DNA of 14,678 nt from Pseudomonadota bacterium (lineage in GTDB: Bacteria; Pseudomonadota; Gammaproteobacteria; Burkholderiales; Burkholderiaceae_C), in NCBI GenBank assembly GCA_023418355.1, contig JAEZZU010000095.1, forward strand, positions 1 through 14,678, read 5' to 3'. The notes under the pieces are model-generated. The model was given only the letters and a program-made list of their open reading frames with translations. It searched no databases and had not been told where the DNA came from. The position numbers and the translations under genes were made by a program. Positions 7,508 through 13,698 of the stretch are shown here, in pieces; within the stretch, counting starts at the first letter, position 1, and every line of letters starts with the position of its first letter.

Positions 7508-8191
7508 ATGAATCTGCTTGCTTTTGACACCGGCACCGACACCTTGTTTATCGCCATCCAGCGTGGCGATCAGCTGTGGCAACACCAGGCAGCAGGCGGT
7601 GCAAACTCCTCGGCCACACTGATTCCCGCCATCCAGCAAGGCCTGAAGGCGCTGGATCTGCAGCTGTCTGACCTGAAAGCCATTGTGTTTGGCCGCGGCC
7701 CCGGCTCCTTCACGGGCCTGCGCACGTCGTGCTCGATTGCCCAGGGTCTGGCCTTTGGCGCCAGCCTGCCACTGCTGCCCATCGACACTTTGCTGGCCGT
7801 GGCCGAAGAAGCGCGCGCCCAGCATGGCGTGACCGAGCTCATGGCAGTACTCGACGCACGCATGTCCGAGGTCTACCACGCAGGCTACCGCTGGAATGCA
7901 CGCAACAGCCTGTGGGAGTCCACCAGCGCCCTGGGCCTGTGCGCCCCCGAAGCGCTGCAAGTGCCCGAAGGTCTGGCGGTGGTGGGCAATGGCCATGCTG
8001 CCTACCCTGACCGTCTGGCTCCTGAGGCCAGGCATCTGCCCGCCCTGCCGACCGCCACCGCCTTGCTGCGCCTGGCCCCCACACTGATTGCCAGCGGGCA
8101 TCTCATGGATGCCTCCCACGCCCTGCCGCTGTACATCCGCGACAAGGTGGCCCAGACCACGGCAGAGCGTGAAGCCGCCCGCAAGGCATGA
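7508..8191 (+). CDS. tsaB: tRNA threonylcarbamoyladenosine biosynthesis protein TsaB
   Basis: TsaB (YeaZ) is the non-catalytic partner of TsaD in the complex that transfers the threonylcarbamoyl group to A37 of tRNA. The 227-residue product is near the E. coli length (231). It has the ASKHA-type N-terminus LLAFDTGTDT (3-12), the strongly conserved GPGSFTGLR (64-72) followed by the GLAFG segment, and LDARMSEVY (115-123). The ATG at 7508 is chosen because it begins the family's first strand; a GTG at 7475 would add 11 residues. Neither start has a Shine-Dalgarno, which is unusual for an essential-pathway gene. A terminator-like hairpin lies just upstream. The stop overlaps the rimI start (ATGA), so rimI is probably coupled to it. 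Confidence 0.95.
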   Translation: MNLLAFDTGTDTLFIAIQRGDQLWQHQAAGGANSSATLIPAIQQGLKALDLQLSDLKAIVFGRGPGSFTGLRTSCSIAQGLAFGASLPLLPIDTLLAVAEEARAQHGVTELMAVLDARMSEVYHAGYRWNARNSLWESTSALGLCAPEALQVPEGLAVVGNGHAAYPDRLAPEARHLPALPTATALLRLAPTLIASGHLMDASHALPLYIRDKVAQTTAEREAARKA

Positions 8192-8673
8192 TGACGGCTG
8201 CCACTTACCCTCTGGCCGCAGGCCACCAGCTGCTGCCCATGACCGAGGACATGCTGGACACCATCCTGCCCATTGAGCAGGCGGCGTTTCCTCACCCCTG
8301 GACGCGTGGCAACTTTGCCGATGCCCTGCGCAGCGGCTATGTGGCACGCGTGCTGATGCGCTGCGACGAAGTGCTGGGCTACTTTATCGCCATGCAGGTG
8401 CTGGACGAAGTGCATCTGCTCAACATCACCGTGGCGCCTGCACACCAGCGCCAGGGCTTTGCGCGCGAACTGCTGGAATGTCTGGCCCACTGGAGCCGCC
8501 ACGAAGCCAAGGCCCAGTCGCTCTGGCTGGAAGTGCGTGAAAGCAATCTGCGTGCACGCCAGGTGTATGAACGTCACGGTTTTTCCCAAGTCGGTGCGCG
8601 CAAGAAGTACTATCCGGTAGATCACGGCGAACGCGAAACCGCCATCTTGATGAACATGCCTTTATGTCCTTGA
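8188..8673 (+). CDS. rimI: Ribosomal-protein-alanine N-acetyltransferase RimI
   Basis: RimI acetylates the N-terminal alanine of ribosomal protein bS18. The 161-residue GNAT-fold product has the acetyl-CoA signature NITVAPAHQRQGFA (79-92), with QRQGFA as the pyrophosphate loop. It has LEVRESN with Glu115 and QVYERHGF with Tyr127; these sit 12 residues apart, like the E. coli catalytic pair Glu103/Tyr115. The near-C-terminal KKYYPVDHGERETAILM is also typical of RimI. It starts inside the tsaB stop (ATGA; a second ATG at 8191 is an alternative) and its last 10 bases overlap the next gene. Adjacent tsaB and rimI genes are common in bacteria and help the assignment. Confidence 0.94.
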   Translation: MMTAATYPLAAGHQLLPMTEDMLDTILPIEQAAFPHPWTRGNFADALRSGYVARVLMRCDEVLGYFIAMQVLDEVHLLNITVAPAHQRQGFARELLECLAHWSRHEAKAQSLWLEVRESNLRARQVYERHGFSQVGARKKYYPVDHGERETAILMNMPLCP

Positions 8674-9479
8674 ACCTCGACGCCCGCCAACGTGCCATGC
8701 TGCAGGAAATGGGGATCACCATCTGGTGGCCCAAGCCTGCGGCAGCTGCGCCTGCACCCGTCGCGCAGGCTGCCACCGTGGCCGTGGTGGAAGCGCCGGT
8801 TCAAGCCGCAGCGGCAGTCGCAGATACGCCAGCCATGGCTCCAGTGGCCGCTCCTGCGCCTGCTGCAGTGCCACAGGCGGCACCCGCGTCCGCGCCCGCG
8901 CGCTCTGCCCGTACACCCGCCCCTGCGGTGGGGCCAGCCCCAGACAGCTCGGTGCAGGACACCACCTGGCGCATCACCCCAGCAGTGCAGGCCTACCCTG
9001 CAGCCACTGGCGGCAGTGCAGACGATGCCTGGCTGGTCATCTGCGAAAGCCCCAACCCCGGTGCGCCACTGGAAGGCGACACCGGCAAGCTGCTCAACAA
9101 CATGCTGCGTGCGCTGCGCCTGCACCACAGCCCCCATGTATGGATTGCCTGCATGCAGCGCCCCGGCTACGAGGCTCTGCCCGCACTGAGCCTGCCCCAG
9201 ACACCCGTAGACTGGCAGGAGCTGCCCGCTGGCCTGGCTGCCAATGTGCGTCAGGCGCGCCCCGCACGCATTCTGCTGCTGGGCATGCAGCCGGCACGCG
9301 CCGTGCTGCACAGCCAGGAGCCGCTGGGCCGCCTGCGTGCGCAGGTGCATCAGGTGCACGATGTGCCCACCGTGGTCAGCTATGACCCGGCCTATCTGCT
9401 GCGTGCCCCACACGCCAAGCCCGCTGCCTGGGCTGACCTGTGCCGCGCCCATGCGCTGCGCCCACCGCCTGCGCTTTGA
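8664..9479 (+). CDS. UDG-fold protein with HolD-like N-terminus; probable DNA polymerase III psi subunit
   Basis: Automatic annotation would probably call this a uracil-DNA glycosylase family protein. The 271 residues fall into three parts. Residues 8-22 read RQRAMLQEMGITIWW, close to the clamp-loader-binding peptide of E. coli HolD (RDWQLQQLGITQW). Residues 23-98 are an Ala/Pro-rich flexible linker. Residues 122-265 form an alpha/beta domain with AWLVICESPNPG, LLNNMLRAL and SYDPAYLLRAPHAKPAAW. The last segment resembles the family 4 UDG C-terminal motif, but Asp241 replaces the usual His, motif A lacks the usual GEAPG..ED, and the N-terminal Cys pair of iron-sulfur UDGs is absent. It also lines up with the HolD C-terminus (DLRANPTARAALW). 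Its position next to rimI mirrors holD-rimI in E. coli. I therefore favour a non-catalytic psi-like role; an active glycosylase is the alternative. Confidence 0.75.
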   Translation: MSLNLDARQRAMLQEMGITIWWPKPAAAAPAPVAQAATVAVVEAPVQAAAAVADTPAMAPVAAPAPAAVPQAAPASAPARSARTPAPAVGPAPDSSVQDTTWRITPAVQAYPAATGGSADDAWLVICESPNPGAPLEGDTGKLLNNMLRALRLHHSPHVWIACMQRPGYEALPALSLPQTPVDWQELPAGLAANVRQARPARILLLGMQPARAVLHSQEPLGRLRAQVHQVHDVPTVVSYDPAYLLRAPHAKPAAWADLCRAHALRPPPAL

Positions 9480-9488
9480 CCCCCATCT

Positions 9489-9514
9489 CCTGCAGGGCCA
9501 AGCCTGCAGGCTTT
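9489..9514 (+). terminator. Weak hairpin after the HolD-like gene
   Basis: Two identical CCTGCAGG palindromes (9489-9496 and 9503-9510) can pair into an 8-bp stem with a 6-nt loop, 10 nt past the stop. Only CTTT follows, so termination would be weak. Confidence 0.35.
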
Positions 9515-9526
9515 AGACAGGCTCGG

Positions 9527-9532
9527 CATAAT
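9527..9532 (+). promoter_or_regulatory. Candidate -10 element for corA
   Basis: CATAAT matches TATAAT at five of six positions and is followed by CG, as at other starts in this window. It predicts a start near 9540 and a leader of about 145 nt. No good -35 is seen. Confidence 0.35.
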
Positions 9533-9539
9533 CGTGGGC

Positions 9540-9685
9540 TTGTCACATTTTTGAGATACCACCGTGGAAACCTACCCCAGTCGGTAGCTTCCATCCTCTC
9601 CCAAGGCCGTGCGAGGCATGAGGAAGGACTGGAAGCGCCACCATCTTCGCCCCGCTAAAGCCACAACAACATTTGGGAGAGCCGC
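9540..9685 (+). promoter_or_regulatory. Structured 5' leader of corA with Shine-Dalgarno sequestering pairing
   Basis: Three structural elements can be read directly. A two-part hairpin pairs TGGAA (9565-9569) with TTCCA (9589-9593) and CTACC (9572-9576) with GGTAG (9583-9587). Its six-base loop CCAGTC (9577-9582) is fully complementary to GACTGG at 9627-9632, giving a possible pseudoknot. CTCTCCCAA (9596-9604) is a perfect 9-base complement of TTGGGAGAG (9673-9681), which contains the corA Shine-Dalgarno, so the ribosome site can be hidden. TGGAAG (9630-9635) could instead pair with CTTCCA (9588-9593), opening the first hairpin. The layout resembles a cis-regulatory RNA switch. I do not recognise it as a named class, and the ligand (magnesium is the obvious guess) is inference. 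Confidence 0.55.
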
Positions 9686-10672
9686 ATGCTCAATATCTTT
9701 TCGCTGTCTAACGGTCGCCTGGTCCAGGAAGAAATCGAGTCCCTGGAAGACCTCAAGCGCTTCCAGCCCATCTGGGTGGATCTGGAGTCGCCCACGCTCG
9801 AGGAAAAGCGCTGGGTCAAGCAGCACTATGGCCTGTCCATTCCTGACGACGCCATGGACCTGGACATTGAAGAGTCCGCGCGCTTTTACGAAGAAGACAA
9901 CGGCGATCTGCACATCCGCAGCGACTTCCTGCTCGACGATGAGGAAGACCCCCGTAGCGTCCGCGTGGCCTACATCCTGAACCAGCACAACACCGAGCTC
10001 AAATCCTGCGGCGTGCTGTTTTCCATCCACGAGGAAGACATTCCGGTGTTTCGCCTGCTGCGCCTGCGCGCACGCCGCGCGCCAGGCCTGATCGAAGATG
10101 CCAAGGACGTGCTGCTCAAGCTGTTTGATGCGGACGCCGAATACTCCGCCGACACGCTCGAAGGCATTTACGACGACCTCAAGCATGTCAGCTCCCGCGT
10201 GCTGGACGGCAACGTAACCGACGACTACGCCCAGGAAGTGCTGGCCGACATCGCACGCCAGGAAGACCTGAACGGCCGCATTCGCCGCAACATGCTGGAC
10301 ACCCGCCGCGCCGTGAGCTTCATGATGCGCAGCAAGATGCTCAATGCCGAACAGTTCGAGGAAGCGCGCCAGATTCTGCGCGACATCGAGTCGCTGGACA
10401 GCCACACGCAGTTCCTGTTCGACAAGATCAACTTCCTGATGGATGCCACGGTCGGTTTCCTGAACATCAACCAGAACAAGATCATCAAGATCTTCTCGGT
10501 GGCCAGCGTGGCCCTGCTGCCCCCCACCCTGATCGCCAGCGTCTACGGCATGAACTTCTCCAGAATGCCCGAGCTGGAATGGAAGTACGGCTACGTCTAC
10601 GCCATCCTAGTGATGATTGCCAGCGCTCTGGTGCCCATGCTGTACTTCCGCAAGCGCGGCTGGCTGCGCTAA
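9686..10672 (+). CDS. corA: Magnesium/cobalt channel CorA
   Basis: CorA is the pentameric inner-membrane channel for magnesium uptake. The 328-residue product has a long acidic, mostly helical cytoplasmic domain (1-265), with the extended stalk helix leading into the pore. It ends with two transmembrane helices (about 267-287 and 301-320). Between them lies the selectivity signature YGMNF (GMN at 288-290), followed by MPEL (294-297), and the protein ends in a basic KRGWLR tail. The length is close to the 316 residues of the E. coli protein. The ATG at 9686 has GGGAGA 5 nt upstream; that site is complementary to a segment of the leader and may be regulated. It is separated from the upstream gene by 206 bp and followed by a strong terminator. 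Confidence 0.96.
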   Translation: MLNIFSLSNGRLVQEEIESLEDLKRFQPIWVDLESPTLEEKRWVKQHYGLSIPDDAMDLDIEESARFYEEDNGDLHIRSDFLLDDEEDPRSVRVAYILNQHNTELKSCGVLFSIHEEDIPVFRLLRLRARRAPGLIEDAKDVLLKLFDADAEYSADTLEGIYDDLKHVSSRVLDGNVTDDYAQEVLADIARQEDLNGRIRRNMLDTRRAVSFMMRSKMLNAEQFEEARQILRDIESLDSHTQFLFDKINFLMDATVGFLNINQNKIIKIFSVASVALLPPTLIASVYGMNFSRMPELEWKYGYVYAILVMIASALVPMLYFRKRGWLR

Positions 10673-10703
10673 GCCCTGCGCCTGACTTCAATCTACGCAA
10701 TAT

Positions 10704-10742
10704 GCAAAAAGAAATAGCGCCCAAGGCGCTATTTCTTTTTGC
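10704..10742. terminator. Strong bidirectional terminator after corA
   Basis: A perfect 18-bp stem (10704-10721 with 10725-10742) closes on a 3-nt loop. Its GC core GCGCC/GGCGC is flanked by AAAAAGAAAT and ATTTCTTTTT, giving a T-run in either direction. It ends corA and can stop minus-strand transcription coming from mltA. Between it and the mltA stop (10743-10937) I see no gene. Confidence 0.92.
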
Positions 10743-10920
10743 AGCAGATTGGTTTGAGATTGCGCCATTGGTAATGGCTGGGCTCTACCTGATTCGATGC
10801 GAAAAAGCGTCCTGTCGTTGGATGACGCGTTGCCAGCTACTGTGATCATCTTGCTGATCAATCAACAGGCACATTCAACACCTCTTCGCACCCAAAAACC
10901 GCCAGAACGCTGAAAAATCC

Positions 10921-10936
10921 AGCGCTTGCAGCTATG
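10921..10936 (+). repeat. Intergenic repeat AGCGCTKRYAGCTATG, copy 2
   Basis: Reads AGCGCTTGCAGCTATG and lies directly beside the mltA stop codon. On the minus strand the adjacent bases can form a weak AGCGCTG/CAGCGTT hairpin followed at a distance by five T, so it may help end the mltA transcript. Confidence 0.6.
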
Positions 10937-10937
10937 T

Positions 10938-12104
10938 TTATTTGGGTACAGGCACACCCTTGGGCCACAGTGCCCACAGGCGCAGCGGCTGCTTGATGCG
11001 GCCCGCCAGATCGCCGGCTTCCCTGCCCCAGCCCATGAAGTAGTCTGCACGCACGGCACCCACAATGGCGCTGCCTGTGTCCTGTGCCAGCACCAGGCGC
11101 TGGTATTCGACCTCAGGTCCCTTGGAGTACAGCCACACGGGTGTGCCATAGGGAATGCTGCCGCGGTCCACGGCAATCGAGCGGCCCGGCGTCAGCGGCA
11201 CGCCCTGCGCGCCCTTGGGGCCAAACTGGGCATCCAGCCCGTCCAGCGGTTCTTCGCGAAAGAACACATAGCGCGGATTGCTCCACAGCATTTCCTGCAC
11301 GCGGTCCGGGTTCACGGCAATCCAGGCGCTGATGCCGGGCCAGCTGGCATCGGTGATCAGCTGGCGGTCCAGCAGCCAGCGCCCCACGCTCTTGTAAGGC
11401 TGGTCATTGGTGCCGGCATAGGCCAGGCGGATCAGGCGCTCACTGCCATCTGGTTCGGTCACCCGCATGCGGCCCGAACCCTGGATGTGCAGCACCAGCG
11501 CTTCCACAGGGTCGTTCAGCCAGGCAATCTCGCGGCCTGCGAGCGCAGCCTGGGCTTCGGGCAGGGTGTCGATCTGCTGGCGTGTGTACCAGGGCTTGCG
11601 CATGCCCAGCGTCGCGGGCGGTGCGTACAGCGGGATGCTGAACTCTTGCGTGCGCACGCGCGAACCCACGATTTCAGGCTCGTAGTAGGAGGTGAGCATG
11701 CCCTGAGTCTTGCCGTCCAGCGATTCGATGCGGTAGGGCTGCAGGTGGGACTGCAGCCAGTGCAGCTGCTCTTCGCGGCTGGCAATGCTCAGGCGGCGGA
11801 TGTCATCACACAGGCTGGCAAAGGCGGCGTGCGGGCGCTCGCAGCTGCGCAGCCAGGCATTCCATGCTTCGTGCAGGGCATCCTGCTCCAGACCCGGCAG
11901 TTCGGCCCAGCGCACGGGCAGCCAGCGGCTCTTGGGTCGGTAGCTCGCAGGCCCCAGCGGCGCTGTGTCATGGACCTCCCCGACGGGGAATCCGGTTTCA
12001 GGGCCGTCGTGCGATGACGGTGGTGCCTTGGGACCAGAAGAGCAAGCCACGAGGGTGCCGACAATCAGCGCCATCGAAACACGGAGCAGGAGAGATGCAG
12101 TCAT
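10938..12104 (-). CDS. mltA: Membrane-bound lytic murein transglycosylase A
   Basis: MltA cleaves the MurNAc-GlcNAc bond of peptidoglycan to give 1,6-anhydromuropeptides, acting as a lipoprotein on the inner face of the outer membrane. The 388-residue product (E. coli 365) opens with a lipoprotein signal peptide ending in lipobox LVAC (Cys21); Ser at the next position fits outer-membrane sorting. The MltA domain includes GMLTSYYEPEI (135-145) and LHIQGSGRM (205-213). The C-terminal 3D domain has AVDRGSIPYGTPVWL (311-325) and QDTGSAIVGAVRADYFMG (341-358); Asp342 or Asp354 should correspond to the catalytic Asp. I start at 12104 because it gives a proper signal peptide; the frame stays open to 12314. 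No Shine-Dalgarno is visible, but CACAAT ends 8 nt upstream. It is divergent from the OmpA-family gene. Confidence 0.95.
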   Translation of the reverse strand: MTASLLLRVSMALIVGTLVACSSGPKAPPSSHDGPETGFPVGEVHDTAPLGPASYRPKSRWLPVRWAELPGLEQDALHEAWNAWLRSCERPHAAFASLCDDIRRLSIASREEQLHWLQSHLQPYRIESLDGKTQGMLTSYYEPEIVGSRVRTQEFSIPLYAPPATLGMRKPWYTRQQIDTLPEAQAALAGREIAWLNDPVEALVLHIQGSGRMRVTEPDGSERLIRLAYAGTNDQPYKSVGRWLLDRQLITDASWPGISAWIAVNPDRVQEMLWSNPRYVFFREEPLDGLDAQFGPKGAQGVPLTPGRSIAVDRGSIPYGTPVWLYSKGPEVEYQRLVLAQDTGSAIVGAVRADYFMGWGREAGDLAGRIKQPLRLWALWPKGVPVPK

Positions 12105-12112
12105 AGCTGCTG

Positions 12113-12118
12113 ATTGTG
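12113..12118 (-). promoter_or_regulatory. Candidate -10 element for a leaderless mltA transcript
   Basis: On the minus strand CACAAT (four of six to TATAAT) ends 8 nt before the mltA ATG. It is part of an 11-base string, GCACAATCAGC, found in the same position before the EamA-family gene. No clear -35. Confidence 0.35.
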
Positions 12119-12294
12119 CGCGAAGCCTTGACGGCTTTCCGTGTCCGGGCAGCGATTGTTGACACGCCAGACATGGACGCTGGAACTCATGCCTGTGGCT
12201 ATGACTCTGATGGTTTGATTGGCTGACAAGCAGCATGCCCACTCTCCGATACGAACCACTGCAAAGGCTGGAACAATCGGGGGGTTTATTTTTC

Positions 12295-12309
12295 GTGGAT
12301 TTATCCACA
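12295..12309. promoter_or_regulatory. Palindrome containing a perfect DnaA-box 9-mer upstream of the OmpA-family gene
   Basis: GTGGAT-TT-ATCCAC (12295-12308) is a perfect 6-bp palindrome; its right half with the next base reads TTATCCACA, the consensus DnaA box. It lies 24 nt before the ATG, probably inside the transcribed leader. A single box may be chance. Confidence 0.3.
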
Positions 12310-12332
12310 CTCACTCACGCAAAGGAAGCTCT

Positions 12333-12992
12333 ATGCGTAAACATCTCTGCATTTCTGCCGCCGTAGCGGCTGCGCTGCTGATTTCTGGCTGCGCCACCAC
12401 CGGCGGCGGCATGTCCGACAGCACCAAGCAAACTGCCATTGGCACCGGTGTTGGCGCCCTGGCTGGTGCTGCACTGGGCGCCATGACTGGTGGCAAGGCT
12501 GGCGTTGGTGCCGTCGCAGGTGCAGCCGTTGGCGGCATCGGTACCTACATCTGGTCGCAGAACCAGGAAAAGCGCAAGCGTGAAATGGAAGCTGCCACCC
12601 AAGGCACGGGCGTGAACGTGGTGCAGACGGATGACAACCAGCTCAAGCTGGAAATCCCCAGCGACATCTCGTTTGACACGGGCCGCTACGACATCAAGAG
12701 CAACTTCGCCCCCATCCTGGATCGCTTTGCCGAAGGTCTGCGCAGCAGCCCCAATGCCGAGGTGCGCATCGTCGGTCACACCGACAGCACCGGCTCGGAT
12801 GCGGTCAACAACCCGCTGTCCCTCAACCGTGCCAACAGCACACGTGACTATCTGATGATGCGCGGCGTCAGCGGCAGCCGTATCTACACCGAAGGCCGTG
12901 GTTCCTACCAGCCCATCGCCACCAACGCCACCGCGGAAGGCCGTGCACGCAACCGCCGCGTGGAAATCTATGTGGGCGAACGCGCACAATAA
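12333..12992 (+). CDS. yiaD: OmpA-family outer-membrane lipoprotein, YiaD-like
   Basis: This is a small lipoprotein that anchors the outer membrane to peptidoglycan through a C-terminal OmpA domain. The 219-residue product equals E. coli YiaD in length and layout. A signal peptide ends in lipobox ISGC (Cys20). A glycine-zipper segment rich in GxxxG (about 34-70, ending GGIGTYIW) follows, then the OmpA_C domain (about 98-219). That domain has VGHTDSTGSDAVN and LSLNRANSTRDYL, which hold the meso-DAP-binding Asp and Arg positions, and ends in GRARNRRVEIYV. The ATG at 12333 is chosen for AAAGGA upstream and the lipoprotein signal; an in-frame start at 12219 would add 38 residues with no signal-peptide character. 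It is transcribed alone, divergent from mltA, and shares a terminator with exoD. Confidence 0.92.
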   Translation: MRKHLCISAAVAAALLISGCATTGGGMSDSTKQTAIGTGVGALAGAALGAMTGGKAGVGAVAGAAVGGIGTYIWSQNQEKRKREMEAATQGTGVNVVQTDDNQLKLEIPSDISFDTGRYDIKSNFAPILDRFAEGLRSSPNAEVRIVGHTDSTGSDAVNNPLSLNRANSTRDYLMMRGVSGSRIYTEGRGSYQPIATNATAEGRARNRRVEIYVGERAQ

Positions 12993-13018
12993 AATCGGCC
13001 TCTATCTCTTATCATACA

Positions 13019-13034
13019 AGCGCTGATAGCTATG
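13019..13034 (+). repeat. Intergenic repeat AGCGCTKRYAGCTATG, copy 3
   Basis: Reads AGCGCTGATAGCTATG. It lies between the OmpA-family gene stop and the terminator hairpin that starts at 13039, in the same orientation as the other two copies. Confidence 0.6.
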
Positions 13035-13065
13035 AAAAACAAAGCCCGGCATTGCCGGGCTTTGT
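13035..13065. terminator. Terminator shared by the OmpA-family gene and exoD
   Basis: ACAAAGCCCGGC (13039-13050) and GCCGGGCTTTGT (13054-13065) form a perfect 12-bp stem with a 3-nt loop. On the minus strand five T follow at once, good for exoD. On the plus strand the T-run is poorer. Confidence 0.88.
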
Positions 13066-13084
13066 TGGTTGCAGGGCGCAGTTT

Positions 13085-13678
13085 TCAGCGGAGGATATAG
13101 CTGCCCCCGGTCCAGAGCAGGTAGCCAATGACGCTGAAGTACAGCACGCTCAGCAGCATCCCCAGATAGCCCAGCAGCACGAACAGACCATCGCGTTGCA
13201 GCAGACCAATGGTCAGCAGCAGAATGCCAACCGCCGGAGCGGTGTTGGAAAACGGAATCGGCCCCAGTGGCGCCATGAGCAGCACGCCGCCAAACACCAC
13301 GGCAGCGCTGTTGATGCGCAGCATGGTGGCGGATGTGAGGTGCAGCCAGCGCTCCTTGACCCAGCGGTCAATTTTGCTGACCATGCCTGCGCCCTTGCGC
13401 AGCACGGGCACAAGTTTGTGCGCGTCCAGCGGCTTGTTCAGAATGCGCTGCGGCAGCCAGGGCAGCCGGTTCAGAAACAGGGCCGAGGCCAGTAGCACGA
13501 TGGCTGCGCCAAATACGGTGGAAACGCCGGGAATCGACACCGGAATCAGAAACGGCAGCGTGGACAGTGCACAGATCAGCAGCATGCCCTGGCGGCCGCT
13601 GCGCTCCAGCAGCTCGCGCAGCGTGATGGTATCGCCGTGGATTTCGTCAATCAAACCGGTGAGCATGTGACTCAGCAT
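13085..13678 (-). CDS. ExoD-family membrane protein
   Basis: The ExoD family is named after a Rhizobium gene that affects exopolysaccharide production; its biochemical role is unknown. The 197-residue product has the family's length and plan. A short polar N-terminus (ITLRELLERSGRQG, 18-31) leads into a hydrophobic segment with LPFLIPVSIPGVST (41-54) and a helix at about 57-70. After a basic loop (about 71-122) come hydrophobic segments at about 125-140, 147-165 and 168-190. I start at 13678 because AAGGA lies 6 nt upstream; the next Met is four codons on, and a longer frame to 13798 would run through the upstream gene's coding region. It starts 20 bp after the EamA-family gene ends and is probably its operon partner. 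Confidence 0.85.
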   Translation of the reverse strand: MLSHMLTGLIDEIHGDTITLRELLERSGRQGMLLICALSTLPFLIPVSIPGVSTVFGAAIVLLASALFLNRLPWLPQRILNKPLDAHKLVPVLRKGAGMVSKIDRWVKERWLHLTSATMLRINSAAVVFGGVLLMAPLGPIPFSNTAPAVGILLLTIGLLQRDGLFVLLGYLGMLLSVLYFSVIGYLLWTGGSYILR

Positions 13679-13698
13679 GAACAGTCCTTGGGGTGCGG

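Noticed and set aside
7382..8347. Upstream extension of the dacB frame to a 793-residue protein
   Set aside because: The extension is antisense to tsaB and rimI. It would bury the signal peptide that begins at 7381 in the middle of the protein.
9609..9980. Possible upstream ORF in the corA leader (basic peptide from the ATG at 9618), overlapping corA
   Set aside because: No properly spaced ribosome site; it runs 290 bases into corA in another frame without stopping, unlike a leader peptide. Its start lies in the structured leader, so it is kept only as a remote alternative.
10926..12017. Plus-strand open frame of 363 codons opposite mltA
   Set aside because: Antisense shadow of mltA without recognisable motifs or ribosome site.
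12219..12332. Longer start for the OmpA-family lipoprotein at 12219
   Set aside because: It would hide the lipoprotein signal peptide behind 38 residues; AAAGGA and the lipobox fix the start at 12333.
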